Positions 33,427 through 41,765 of a stretch of DNA of 41,873 bases are shown one piece after another. Positions within the stretch are counted from its first letter, which is position 1; each line of letters begins with the position of its first letter. The DNA comes from Terrimonas sp. (GTDB taxonomy: Bacteria; Bacteroidota; Bacteroidia; Chitinophagales; Chitinophagaceae): contig WGMO01000031.1 of NCBI GenBank assembly GCA_016125075.1, forward strand, positions 1 to 41,873, read 5' to 3'. The notes beneath the pieces are model-generated. The model was not told the origin of the DNA. It was given only the letters and a program-made list of their open reading frames with translations, and did not search any database. A program made the position numbers and the translations under genes.

Positions 33427-33434
33427 CAAAGATA
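33427..33434 (-). promoter_or_regulatory. -7 box (TATCTTTG) of secDF
   Basis: A perfect TAnnTTTG box on the minus strand lies 81 bases before the ATG at 33345. This implies a leader of about 75 bases holding a small palindrome (33378-33394). The -33 element is not clear. Confidence 0.5.
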
Positions 33435-33541
33435 GCCTTTTCGGTTTAAAAAAATGAACAAAATCACGGAGTTTAAATTGCCTTTTCCTGGCTGTTGGCC
33501 CCTGATGCTCAGGGTGTTTGGAAAAGACTTAAGTTTACGAT

Positions 33542-34864
33542 ATGCTTCGCAGAATACCCATATTGGTTTTTGTCATGGTTATAATACCGGGTTGGGCCTG
33601 TAAAACGGCTAAAACGGCGGTTGCTGGCGGAAAGGAGAAAAACAGCCTGTCCGACAATAAAAATTTATCAGAATTGAATGCAGGAGACCCTCCAAACAGT
33701 CCTTTGTTAACCCGTTTATTAGCGTCCCATAGTGCATTTTACCGGGATATGGTTTTGGACAAAGATCACCGCATCCAGATCATGTATACGCAAATCAACG
33801 GCAGCAAAAATGGCCGCCCGGGTTTCCGGGAGCATTACTTCAATGTCAGCGATCATGAATATTTTTATCCCGCTTCTGCCGTCAAGTTTCCAATTGCGGT
33901 ACTGGCCCTGCAGCGATTAAGGGAACTCCGGGTGCCGGGCCTCGACAAAAATTCACTCATGGTAACCGGCAAAGCTTACCCGGGTCAAACCGAAGTGTAT
34001 AACGATCCCCAGTCAGTCGATGGTGCTCCCAGCGTTGCCAATTATATCAAAAAAATATTCCTGGTCAGCGACAACGATGCTTTCAACAGGTTGTATGAAT
34101 TCCTGGGTCAGGCGTATATCAATAATACCCTTCATGCCATGGGATTTAACAGTGTTCAAATCCTGCACCGGCTAAGTGTTGACATGAATGAAACTGAAAA
34201 CCGGCATACTAATCCCGTCTCTTTTTATGATACTGCTGCGCAATTGCTGTATGAACAGCCACCCGGGAACAGTTCTCTGCAAATTGAAAAAAAAGATATA
34301 CGACTGGAAATAGGGTATATGCAGGGGGGCGTACTCATTCATGAACCCTTCGATTTTTCGGCAAAAAACAGGATATCTGTCCGGGATTTCAGCCGGATGA
34401 TACAATCGGTGTTTTTCCCCAATGAAGTACCCCCTCGTAACCGGTTCAATCTTTCAAATGAAGACCGGTTGTTTTTGTGGAAATATATGTCCATGTTACC
34501 GGCCGAATCCACTTTTCCTGATTATTCTTTTTTACCGGAAGCATCCCGCTATTCGCGATCTTATTTTTGGGGTACTGTAAATCCCGATGCTTTAAATGCA
34601 GTTCGTGTTTTCAACAAAACGGGCGGTGCTTATGGCTTTTTAACCGAAGTGGCTTTTGTTGTGGATTTTAAGAACCAGGTTGCTTTTATGCTTACGGCCA
34701 CCATTCATTGTAACAGCAATGGAATTTATAATGACGACCAATACGATTATGAGCAACTGGGATACCCCTTTCTGAAAAAACTGGGAAGGATCATCTATGG
34801 TTATGAAAGAACCCGGAAAAGGAATCTTGCGCCCGATCTTTCCACATTCCAACTGAATTATTAA
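33542..34864 (+). CDS. Lipoprotein-like serine hydrolase of the class A beta-lactamase fold
   Basis: The 440-residue product has a signal peptide ending in WAC (Cys20), probably lipidated. The class A/PBP motifs are present: S-A-V-K (Ser112 to Lys115, in YPASAVKF), S-D-N (176-178, in LVSDNDAF) and K-T-G (359-361, in NKTGGAYGF). The omega-loop aligned by hand to RWEPELN of class A enzymes reads RLSVDMN, so the deacylating Glu is replaced by Ser212. That argues against true beta-lactamase activity and for a peptidase, esterase or binding role. It is about 100 residues longer than class A enzymes. It is monocistronic and divergent from secDF. Confidence 0.82.
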   Translation: MLRRIPILVFVMVIIPGWACKTAKTAVAGGKEKNSLSDNKNLSELNAGDPPNSPLLTRLLASHSAFYRDMVLDKDHRIQIMYTQINGSKNGRPGFREHYFNVSDHEYFYPASAVKFPIAVLALQRLRELRVPGLDKNSLMVTGKAYPGQTEVYNDPQSVDGAPSVANYIKKIFLVSDNDAFNRLYEFLGQAYINNTLHAMGFNSVQILHRLSVDMNETENRHTNPVSFYDTAAQLLYEQPPGNSSLQIEKKDIRLEIGYMQGGVLIHEPFDFSAKNRISVRDFSRMIQSVFFPNEVPPRNRFNLSNEDRLFLWKYMSMLPAESTFPDYSFLPEASRYSRSYFWGTVNPDALNAVRVFNKTGGAYGFLTEVAFVVDFKNQVAFMLTATIHCNSNGIYNDDQYDYEQLGYPFLKKLGRIIYGYERTRKRNLAPDLSTFQLNY

Positions 34865-34894
34865 ATCAAAACAGCCGTTAGTGTCATTAATAAT

Positions 34895-34902
34895 TAATTT
34901 TG
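34895..34902 (+). promoter_or_regulatory. -7 box (TAATTTTG) of the aspartate aminotransferase gene
   Basis: A perfect TAnnTTTG box lies 26 bases before ATG 34929. A -33 element is not evident. Confidence 0.5.
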
Positions 34903-34928
34903 AAGTCCAAATATTTAAATGAATAACA

Positions 34929-36140
34929 ATGGAAACTGTCGCAGCACCGGTTCAATTATCAAGTTTACTCTCAAGATTTGCAGAACCAGAAACATTAAAA
35001 ATGGCCAAACTGGGCCGGGAACTCAGGGGGAAAGGCATTGACATTATTGATTTGAGCCTTGGGGAACCGGATTTTGATACACCCCAGCATATTAAGGAGG
35101 CTGCTAAAAAAGCCATCGACGACAATTGGAGTCATTATCCTCCTGTGGCGGGCTATCCCGACCTGCGGCAGGCCGTTTGTGATAAATTGAAAAGGGATAA
35201 CCACCTGGACTATAAACCCGAAAATATCGTGGTTTCAACCGGTGCCAAACAAAGCCTTGCCAATACCATCCTTACACTGGTGGATGAAGGGGATGAAGTG
35301 ATCATTCCGGCACCATTCTGGGTTACTTATTCCGAACTGGTAAAAATTGCCGGAGGAACACCAGTGATCGTACGCACAGCACTGGAAAATAATTATAAGA
35401 TCACACCGGAGCAGTTGGAAGACAATATATCAGCCCAAACAAAGGTTTTTATGTTTTCCTCTCCCTGCAATCCAAGTGGGTCTGTGTATACCAAAGAGGA
35501 ACTGGAAGCCCTGGTGGAAGTGTTCAGGAGGTACCCCCATGTTTTTATTATCTCTGATGAGATCTATGAATATATCAATTTTGTCGGGCAGCATGAAAGC
35601 ATCGCCCGGTTTGATGATATTAAAGAAAGAGTCATCATTGTCAATGGCCTCAGCAAAGGATTTGCGATGACGGGTTACAGGTTGGGATATATAGCTGCCT
35701 GTGTGGATGTGGCAAAGGGATGTGAAAAGATACAGGGCCAGTTCACAAGTGGTGCCAATGCCGTTACACAGCGTGCCGCGATTACCGCTTTGACGACCGA
35801 TCTGCGTCCAACCCGGGAAATGACCATTGAATTTGCCCGTCGGCGTGAAAGGATCCTTCAGTTATTAAAAGAAATTCCGGGAATCCTCTGTGCGGAACCG
35901 GATGGGGCATTCTATGTGTTTCCGGTTGTGAAAGCTTATTTTGGAAAAACGGATGGATCGGAAACGATCAGGGGTGCCGATGATCTGTGCATGTATCTCC
36001 TGAATAAAGCACATGTGTCCACCGTAACCGGCCGGGCATTTGGTGAGCCAGATTGCATCAGGATATCTTTTGCCAACAGTATGGACAAGATCGAAACAGC
36101 CATGGAAAGGATAAAAACAGCCCTGCAAAAACTATATTGA
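34929..36140 (+). CDS. Aspartate aminotransferase-type class I aminotransferase
   Basis: This 403-residue fold-type I PLP enzyme has DIIDLSLGEPDFDTP, HYPPVAGYPDLRQAV, SSPCNPSG (Asn181), IISDEIYEY (Asp210 and Tyr213), and NGLSKGFAMTGYRLGY with the PLP lysine Lys243. IRISFA near the C-terminus carries the substrate-carboxylate Arg. The pattern is that of the 1-beta (bacterial/archaeal) aspartate aminotransferases, which may also act on prephenate or other amino acids. It is cytosolic and links aspartate with glutamate metabolism. It converges with the CPBP gene with 39 bases between them. Confidence 0.92.
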   Translation: METVAAPVQLSSLLSRFAEPETLKMAKLGRELRGKGIDIIDLSLGEPDFDTPQHIKEAAKKAIDDNWSHYPPVAGYPDLRQAVCDKLKRDNHLDYKPENIVVSTGAKQSLANTILTLVDEGDEVIIPAPFWVTYSELVKIAGGTPVIVRTALENNYKITPEQLEDNISAQTKVFMFSSPCNPSGSVYTKEELEALVEVFRRYPHVFIISDEIYEYINFVGQHESIARFDDIKERVIIVNGLSKGFAMTGYRLGYIAACVDVAKGCEKIQGQFTSGANAVTQRAAITALTTDLRPTREMTIEFARRRERILQLLKEIPGILCAEPDGAFYVFPVVKAYFGKTDGSETIRGADDLCMYLLNKAHVSTVTGRAFGEPDCIRISFANSMDKIETAMERIKTALQKLY

Positions 36141-36179
36141 GTTACACGGGTTTTTATTCAACATTTTATTGTGTGCTGA

Positions 36180-36932
36180 TTAATCACCGGATGGTTGTTC
36201 CAGGTCATCGGGTGTTTTGTTTTCATCATCATCCAGGTAACGGATACTTAATAACCCGCCAAACAGGTCAACCCCAACATGAAGCAGGATGACAATCCAC
36301 AATGATCCCGACCGGATGAATAGGATGCCAAATAAAATGGATAGGAGGGCGATTTTCAAGACTGCTTTGATGCCCTGGTAATAATGGGCGGCTGCGAATA
36401 CAATGGCCGGAACCGTGACCGCCCAGTATATCGTTCCCTGCATGCCTGCGAACAATGATTGCGCATAATTGACCAGGAAACCCCTGAAAATGATTTCTTC
36501 ACAAATACCGGCGGTCAGGCACATCAGGATATAAACCGGCAGTTCGGATTGTAAAACCGGCAGAAATGGAGCGCTTAACTTCCATTCTTCTTTTATTTTT
36601 TCTATTTCCTGCTTGTTCCTGATCGTGTACAGGGAATCCAACAGGTATAAAAGGATAAACAGTGCTGTTAATAATATAACCGTTTTGTTGAGTAAGGGAA
36701 GGGATAAGATACCCAGGGCTGCTCCCGTGCGCTGGTGTAACCACCAATTGACCAGTACCACCAGGGTCACGATCCAAAGAAAGAGACTGTTGGATAAATA
36801 AAATTGTTTCCGTTGCCAGGCATTCAGTTGTAAGGTCTTGAAGGCTTTTGCACTTCTCAGTCCCGAGAGTACGGGTATAAACAGGCCAAAAACCAATGCC
36901 ACAATATGGTCGAAAATATCCGGATCGTTCAT
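36180..36932 (-). CDS. CPBP family intramembrane metalloprotease
   Basis: The 250-residue membrane protein has about seven helices and the three CPBP/Rce1 motifs: E-E-x-x-x-R (Glu145, Glu146 and Arg150 in CEEIIFRGFLVN), F-x-x-x-H (179-183, FAAAH), and H-x-x-x-D (218-222, HVGVD). The Glu and His residues bind zinc in this family. Substrates in bacteria are mostly unknown. Its ATG overlaps the coaE stop by four bases (ATGA), so it is translationally coupled to coaE as the last gene of the nusB run. Confidence 0.88.
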   Translation of the reverse strand: MNDPDIFDHIVALVFGLFIPVLSGLRSAKAFKTLQLNAWQRKQFYLSNSLFLWIVTLVVLVNWWLHQRTGAALGILSLPLLNKTVILLTALFILLYLLDSLYTIRNKQEIEKIKEEWKLSAPFLPVLQSELPVYILMCLTAGICEEIIFRGFLVNYAQSLFAGMQGTIYWAVTVPAIVFAAAHYYQGIKAVLKIALLSILFGILFIRSGSLWIVILLHVGVDLFGGLLSIRYLDDDENKTPDDLEQPSGD

Positions 36933-37528
36933 GGGGAAAGCTTTGAGGATGCCGCTAACAGTTGCTGATGGATATCCAGGACCTGCGGGATCACGGCTTC
37001 CTGCTCATCATTGACGATGATAAAGTCACATAATTTCATTTTTGCGGACATGTCCATTTGCTGGTTCATTCTTTTGATGATTTCTTCTTTCGGACGATTG
37101 TCGCGCTCCATACTTCTTTGGATACAAAGGGGCAGGGGTGCCTGCACCCCAATGACCTTGTCCAGCCTTTTATCAACCCCCGCTTCAAAAATCAGGGCTG
37201 CCTCATGGATGGCATAGACCGTATTTTGTTTTTTCATCCAGGCTTCCCCGTCTTTCATCACGGCAGGATGTACCAGGGCATTGAGCTGATCCAGCTTGCT
37301 CTTATCCATGAATACAATAGATGCAATATAGGCCCTGTCGATCCCTTCCTCCTTATAGGAAGCTTCGCCAAAGAACCTGATGATCGACTCCCTGAGATCG
37401 GAATCCTCATTCATGATCCTTTTTGCTTCCTTATCGGCATCATAAACAGGTATGCCGAGGATCTCAAATATCCGGGCAACGGTACTTTTACCGCTACCCA
37501 TACCGCCTGTTAGTCCAATTCGAAGCAT
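36929..37528 (-). CDS. coaE: Dephospho-CoA kinase CoaE
   Basis: The 199-residue P-loop kinase opens with MLRIGLTGGMGSGKSTVA, with Walker A GGMGSGKS at 8-15. PVYDADKEAKRIM, LVHPAVM, HEAALIFEAG and RDNRPKEEIIKRMNQQM are all CoaE signatures. It phosphorylates dephospho-CoA at the 3' position, the last step of CoA synthesis. It follows yajC after a hairpin (37571-37595), which may reduce read-through, and overlaps the CPBP gene. Confidence 0.95.
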   Translation of the reverse strand: MLRIGLTGGMGSGKSTVARIFEILGIPVYDADKEAKRIMNEDSDLRESIIRFFGEASYKEEGIDRAYIASIVFMDKSKLDQLNALVHPAVMKDGEAWMKKQNTVYAIHEAALIFEAGVDKRLDKVIGVQAPLPLCIQRSMERDNRPKEEIIKRMNQQMDMSAKMKLCDFIIVNDEQEAVIPQVLDIHQQLLAASSKLSP

Positions 37529-37570
37529 AGGTAAATTTCAAATCCTGTCCGGTAAATTCCAAAAATTAAA

Positions 37571-37595
37571 AATCCCGGAACGGTATTCCGGGATT
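37571..37595 (-). terminator. Terminator or attenuator between yajC and coaE
   Basis: aatcccggaa and ttccgggatt form a perfect 10-bp stem with a 5-base loop. On the minus strand it runs into tttttaattttt. It lies 26 bases after yajC and about 40 bases before the coaE start, so it splits the cluster or lowers coaE-CPBP expression. Confidence 0.75.
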
Positions 37596-37621
37596 ACTGG
37601 ATCGAACATGCGTTCCATTCA

Positions 37622-37957
37622 TTATTTTTTATCCGTCGTACCTGTTTTATTGATTTGTGCTGTCCATTCCATGCTGATGGAAGATTTTTCAATAATGATA
37701 TAACTGCCGGGGCTGACTTCCAGTTGCAGGGTACCATCTTCATTGACCCTGTTGATCTTACCATGTATACCGGCAATCGTAACCACCTTATCTCCTTTCT
37801 GGATCTCTTCAATAAATTTCTTTTGTTGTTTCTGTTTTTTAGCCTGGGGCCGGATGAAAAAAAGCCAGAATACCAATAAGATGGCACCCATGAAAATAAA
37901 ACCTGAAAAACCTCCGAGCGGGCTAGCGGGCTGCGCTTGTAATAAGAAAAAATTCAT
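37622..37957 (-). CDS. yajC: Preprotein translocase accessory subunit YajC
   Basis: This 111-residue single-pass protein has the YajC membrane helix and cytosolic core: IFMGAILLVFWLFFIRPQAK, KKQKQQKKFIEEIQKGDKVV and TIAGIHGKINRVNEDGTLQL. It associates with SecDF-YidC at the translocon. It lies 26 bases after the DUF1573 gene in the nusB run. Confidence 0.95.
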   Translation of the reverse strand: MNFFLLQAQPASPLGGFSGFIFMGAILLVFWLFFIRPQAKKQKQQKKFIEEIQKGDKVVTIAGIHGKINRVNEDGTLQLEVSPGSYIIIEKSSISMEWTAQINKTGTTDKK

Positions 37958-37983
37958 TGTTGATTTGTTTAGATAATAAATAT

Positions 37984-38439
37984 TTAATTCTCTGTCACAT
38001 CTGCATTAAAATCCAGTACATTATAAGTATTGGGCGTTGTATTGGCGGTCACATATACCGATTTCCGGTGCGGCCCCGGCGTTTGCCCCGCACTGTTGAA
38101 CCTTGCCCTGATCTCCCCTTCTGCTCCGGGAGCAAAGGGCTCCTTGGGTGTTTCGGGTACGGTACAACCACAGGAAGCGGTTACCTGTGAAATGATCAAA
38201 GGCTTGTTGCCGGTATTCCTGAAATGAAAAACCACATCGAGCATTTGCCCCTTCACCACCTTGCCCATATCCATATATGTGGAGTCCAGCCATTCGATGG
38301 TCGTAAAATTTGCACTGTCGCTCAGTACTTTATCTTTCAGGTCGATTTCGAGGTTTTTTGCGTCACCGTTTTTGGGTGTGCCCATCTTGCAGGCATTAAA
38401 AAGGGTGGCCAACATCAGTAATAAAAATAATTTTTTCAT
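37984..38439 (-). CDS. DUF1573 domain lipoprotein
   Basis: The 151-residue product has a lipoprotein signal with lipobox LFNAC (Cys17). A DUF1573 domain (about 60-148) contains MGKVVKGQMLDVVFHFRNTG, SQVTASCGCTVPETPKEPFAPG and GEIRARFNSAGQ. The fold is an Ig/ASH-like beta-sandwich. It is exported and probably periplasmic or surface-bound; its function is unknown. It sits between nusB and yajC, a gene order common in Bacteroidota, with spacers of 47 and 26 bases. Confidence 0.92.
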   Translation of the reverse strand: MKKLFLLLMLATLFNACKMGTPKNGDAKNLEIDLKDKVLSDSANFTTIEWLDSTYMDMGKVVKGQMLDVVFHFRNTGNKPLIISQVTASCGCTVPETPKEPFAPGAEGEIRARFNSAGQTPGPHRKSVYVTANTTPNTYNVLDFNADVTEN

Positions 38440-38486
38440 TTTTCCAGTGTTGAGAATTGCAAATGTAAAAGAAAATAGGTTGCTGA

Positions 38487-39413
38487 TCAGGCTTTTTTGA
38501 AATCAACTTTTGTCATTTTGCCTTCCTGCACCAACTCTTTATGGATGTTATCCAGGATGCCGTTTACAAATTGTCCGCTTTGGGGGGTACTATATTCTTT
38601 GGCGAGGTCGATGTATTCGTTGATGGTCACTTTTGGTGGGATGGTTTCAAAATACAGGAATTCAGCCACCCCCATTTTCAATAATATCATGTCCAGCAGG
38701 GCAATCCTGTCGGGGTCCCAGTTCTTTAATTTGGGTACAAAGAGGCTTTGTAGATGCTCTGATTTTTCGATGACCGTATCCAGCAGGGTCTTCGCAAAAA
38801 CAACTTTATCGGGACTGATCATTTCATCGAACTTGTAATTGCCCGGTTTCTTGAGGAATCCATCCAGGAGCTGTATCACCATTTCACAATCGTCATTCCA
38901 GTTACTGAAATTTTCTTCGATATGGCTGATAAAATCCTCATTTTCCAGCATCAGGTGCTCGAGCATGTATTCGAGCATATCTTTTTCGTCTTTAAGGTCC
39001 CTTGACTCCTTATGAATATAGGTCTTATATTCCGGGGTCTCCACCAGTTTCAGGTAGGCCTGCTTTACCAGTTCGGGGTCTTCCCATTGTTCCGGTTTTG
39101 ACAGCCCGACAATCTTTTTATAGGAATCGTCTTCCAGCAGTTTCCAAAGTACGGTATTGCCGGCTAATTTGGTATTGATATGCAGGTCTTCGTAGGTAGG
39201 GAGATGCTTGGAGGCTTTTTTATGGGCATCTTTTTCGGCATAACGGGCTACCTGTGTCAGGAAGTAGGTCAGGTAGACCAGCAGGTTTCTTGTTTGGTCG
39301 AAATGTTTGGCCAGTATTTTCTGGGGATCGGGGGCAGGATTATTATTTTCATGGCTGGTAATGGTGTAGAGCGTCTGCATCACTTTTACCCGGATATTTC
39401 TTCTGCTGATCAT
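38487..39413 (-). CDS. nusB: Transcription antitermination factor NusB (long Bacteroidota form)
   Basis: The 308-residue protein starts with MISRRNIRVKVMQTLYT, the usual NusB N-terminal RNA-binding helix. It ends with the NusB core (about 205-300: RIALLDMILLKMGVAEFLYF, PPKVTINEYIDLAKEYSTP and GQFVNGILDNIHKEL). A middle helical insert of about 150 residues separates the two; this long form is normal in Bacteroidota. It acts with NusE in rRNA antitermination. It is first in the nusB-DUF1573-yajC run. Confidence 0.93.
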   Translation of the reverse strand: MISRRNIRVKVMQTLYTITSHENNNPAPDPQKILAKHFDQTRNLLVYLTYFLTQVARYAEKDAHKKASKHLPTYEDLHINTKLAGNTVLWKLLEDDSYKKIVGLSKPEQWEDPELVKQAYLKLVETPEYKTYIHKESRDLKDEKDMLEYMLEHLMLENEDFISHIEENFSNWNDDCEMVIQLLDGFLKKPGNYKFDEMISPDKVVFAKTLLDTVIEKSEHLQSLFVPKLKNWDPDRIALLDMILLKMGVAEFLYFETIPPKVTINEYIDLAKEYSTPQSGQFVNGILDNIHKELVQEGKMTKVDFKKA

Positions 39414-39697
39414 TTGTCAAGAACTGTTTGAGCATGCGAAGATAAGGGATTCAAATTGCAGTTCATTTTTTACCAATGACAGTTTTGTTGACAATTAGGG
39501 GGTAGGTGCAATCTTGGCAGGCCGACTGAAAAAAAGCCGCTATTTATGAACCCTTTTTTTTCAATTCCTGCCTAAAACTGAAAAAATTTCCGTTCCTGCT
39601 CGAATGGCATGATAATCGTTTACATTTGCTGCCCGGTAATCGGAGAGCCCGGGATTTAACAAAAACATTCTTTTAAACCTCAAAAAATCATAATCGT
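39414..39697. other. Control region between divergent nusB and groESL
   Basis: This is 284 bases without a gene. It holds the nusB and groES promoters. I see no CIRCE palindrome (TTAGCACTC-N9-GAGTGCTAA). TGACA occurs twice in direct orientation near 39476-39494. cccgg and ccggg (about 39632-39652) could form a short hairpin in the groES leader. Confidence 0.5.
39621..39628 (+). promoter_or_regulatory. -7 box (TACATTTG) of groESL
   Basis: A perfect TAnnTTTG box lies 69 bases before the groES ATG, giving a leader of about 60 bases. The -33 region has no TTTG match, which may fit a regulated promoter. Confidence 0.5.
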
Positions 39698-39979
39698 ATG
39701 GCTAAGAAGCTAAATGTTACCCCACTTCATGACAGGGTAATTGTGAAAGCAGCTCCTGCTGAAGAGAAAACTGCAGGCGGTATTATCATCCCCGACACGG
39801 CAAAAGAAAAACCCCAGCGCGGTATTGTAATAGCGGCGGGACCCGGAAAGAAAGACGAACCCATGAGTGTGAAATCTGGCGATACGGTACTGTATGGTAA
39901 GTATGCCGGAACTGAGATCCAGATCGAAGGCGCTGACTACCTCATCATGAGGGAAAGCGATATCATGGCTATTGTTTAA
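39698..39979 (+). CDS. groES: Co-chaperonin GroES
   Basis: The 93-residue protein has [19 protein letters not shown], the mobile loop [18 protein letters not shown], and [19 protein letters not shown], all hallmarks of GroES/Cpn10. It caps the GroEL chamber as a heptamer. It is 83 bases upstream of groEL and cotranscribed with it. Confidence 0.97.
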   Translation: MAKKLNVTPLHDRVIVKAAPAEEKTAGGIIIPDTAKEKPQRGIVIAAGPGKKDEPMSVKSGDTVLYGKYAGTEIQIEGADYLIMRESDIMAIV

Positions 39980-40062
39980 GGCAAATACCGGCCTGGGACA
40001 ATGGGCCCTGTAAACATCACATTGTCTGATTTTCTTATTAAATAATTTTCAAATCAAATATT

Positions 40063-41697
40063 ATGGCAAAACAATTATTCTTCGATATCGAAGCCCGGAA
40101 CAGGATGAAAAAGGGCGTTGATGCTTTAGCAAATGCTGTTAAAGTGACACTTGGACCTAAAGGACGGAATGTAGTTATTGAGAAAAAATTCGGTGCACCC
40201 GGCGTCACTAAAGACGGGGTTACCGTAGCAAAAGAAATTGAACTGGAAGACCCCATTGAAAACATGGGTGCCCAAATGGTGAAAGAAGTTGCATCCAAAA
40301 CGGCCGATGTAGCCGGTGACGGTACAACCACAGCTACTGTTCTGGCCCAATCCATCATTACGGAAGGATTGAAGAACGTTGCTGCCGGAGCCAACCCGAT
40401 GGACCTGAAGCGCGGTATTGAAAAGGCGGTCAACAAAGTGGTTGATAACCTGAAAGGCCAGTCCCAGACAGTAGGGAATGATAACAGCAAGATCCAGCAG
40501 GTGGCTTCCATTTCTGCCAATAACGATAATGAGATCGGAAAGCTGATTGCAGAAGCCATGAAAAAAGTGGGCAAAGAAGGTGTTATCACTGTTGAAGAAG
40601 CAAGAGGAACTGAAACAACCGTTGAAGTGGTGGAAGGGATGCAATTCGACCGCGGATATGTTTCTCCCTATTTTGTAACCAATAGTGAGAAAATGAATGC
40701 GGAACTGGAAAACCCTTATATCCTTATCTATGATAAAAAGATAAGCGCTATGAAGGATATCCTGCATATCCTGGAGAAAGTTGCCCAGGGAGGCCGTCCT
40801 TTACTGATCATTTCAGAAGACCTGGAAGGGGAAGCACTGGCTACCCTCGTGGTGAATAAATTAAGGGGAACCCTGAAAGTGGCAGCTGTAAAAGCACCTG
40901 GTTTTGGCGACCGTCGCAAAGAAATGTTACAGGATATCGCGGTACTGACTAAAGGAACCGTAATCAGTGAAGAGCAGGGATATAAATTAGAAAATGCCGA
41001 TCTGACTTACCTGGGTCAGGCTTCAACTGTAACCATCGACAAAGACAATACAACCATCGTTGGTGGTAAGGGTAAAAAAGAAGATATCAACGCCCGTGTA
41101 AACCAGATCAAGGCACAGATTGAAGTTACCACTTCAGACTATGACAAGGAAAAATTACAGGAGCGCCTGGCTAAATTAAGCGGTGGTGTGGCAGTATTGA
41201 ATATTGGAGCTGCAACCGAAATCGAAATGAAGGAAAAGAAAGACAGGGTAGATGACGCTTTACATGCAACCCGCGCTGCTGTGGAAGAAGGTATTGTGCC
41301 GGGTGGTGGTATTGCTTTCATCCGTGCCATTGAATCCCTGGAAAAATTAAAAGGCGCCAATGAAGATGAATCTACCGGTATTGCGATCGTGAAGCGTGCC
41401 CTGGAAGAGCCTCTTCGCCAGATCGTAGCCAATGCAGGTATCGAAGGTTCAATCGTTGTGCAGAAGGTTAAAGAAGGTAAAGCTGATTTCGGGTTTAATG
41501 CAAGGACCGAGGAATACGAAAACCTCTATAAAGCCGGTGTTATCGATCCTACAAAAGTTACCCGCATTGCCCTGGAAAATGCCGCTTCAATAGCCGGTAT
41601 GTTATTGACGACCGAATGTGTGGTAGCCGATAAGCCTAAAAAGGAAGAACCCCATGTACATGGCGGCGCTCCTGATATGGGTGGTATGGGATATTAA
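40063..41697 (+). CDS. groEL: Chaperonin GroEL
   Basis: The 544-residue Cpn60 has [41 protein letters not shown] (ATP site), [16 protein letters not shown] and [12 protein letters not shown]. The C-terminal tail is short and Gly/Met-rich ([11 protein letters not shown]) with one HVH before it, shorter than the GGM repeats of enterobacterial GroEL. It folds cytosolic proteins with GroES. It ends 36 bases before a hairpin that overlaps the 19-base repeat at the right edge. Confidence 0.98.
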   Translation: MAKQLFFDIEARNRMKKGVDALANAVKVTLGPKGRNVVIEKKFGAPGVTKDGVTVAKEIELEDPIENMGAQMVKEVASKTADVAGDGTTTATVLAQSIITEGLKNVAAGANPMDLKRGIEKAVNKVVDNLKGQSQTVGNDNSKIQQVASISANNDNEIGKLIAEAMKKVGKEGVITVEEARGTETTVEVVEGMQFDRGYVSPYFVTNSEKMNAELENPYILIYDKKISAMKDILHILEKVAQGGRPLLIISEDLEGEALATLVVNKLRGTLKVAAVKAPGFGDRRKEMLQDIAVLTKGTVISEEQGYKLENADLTYLGQASTVTIDKDNTTIVGGKGKKEDINARVNQIKAQIEVTTSDYDKEKLQERLAKLSGGVAVLNIGAATEIEMKEKKDRVDDALHATRAAVEEGIVPGGGIAFIRAIESLEKLKGANEDESTGIAIVKRALEEPLRQIVANAGIEGSIVVQKVKEGKADFGFNARTEEYENLYKAGVIDPTKVTRIALENAASIAGMLLTTECVVADKPKKEEPHVHGGAPDMGGMGY

Positions 41698-41733
41698 TGA
41701 ACGATCCGGGTTTTATACCCCAAAAATCAATAG

Positions 41734-41765
41734 GAAGAGGCTGTCCAAAAAGGGGCAGCCTCTTT
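41734..41765 (+). terminator. Hairpin after groEL, overlapping a repeated sequence
   Basis: gaggctgtcc (41737-41746) pairs with gggcagcctc (41753-41762) with one G-U pair; the flanking aa and tt extend the stem. The T-run is short (ttt). It may terminate groESL, or be the palindromic tip of an insertion sequence (see 41735-41873). Confidence 0.6.

Noticed and set aside
40038-40767. Long antisense frames inside groEL (183 and 213 residues)
   Set aside because: They are shadows of the strongly biased groEL coding frame; no family resemblance or start signals.
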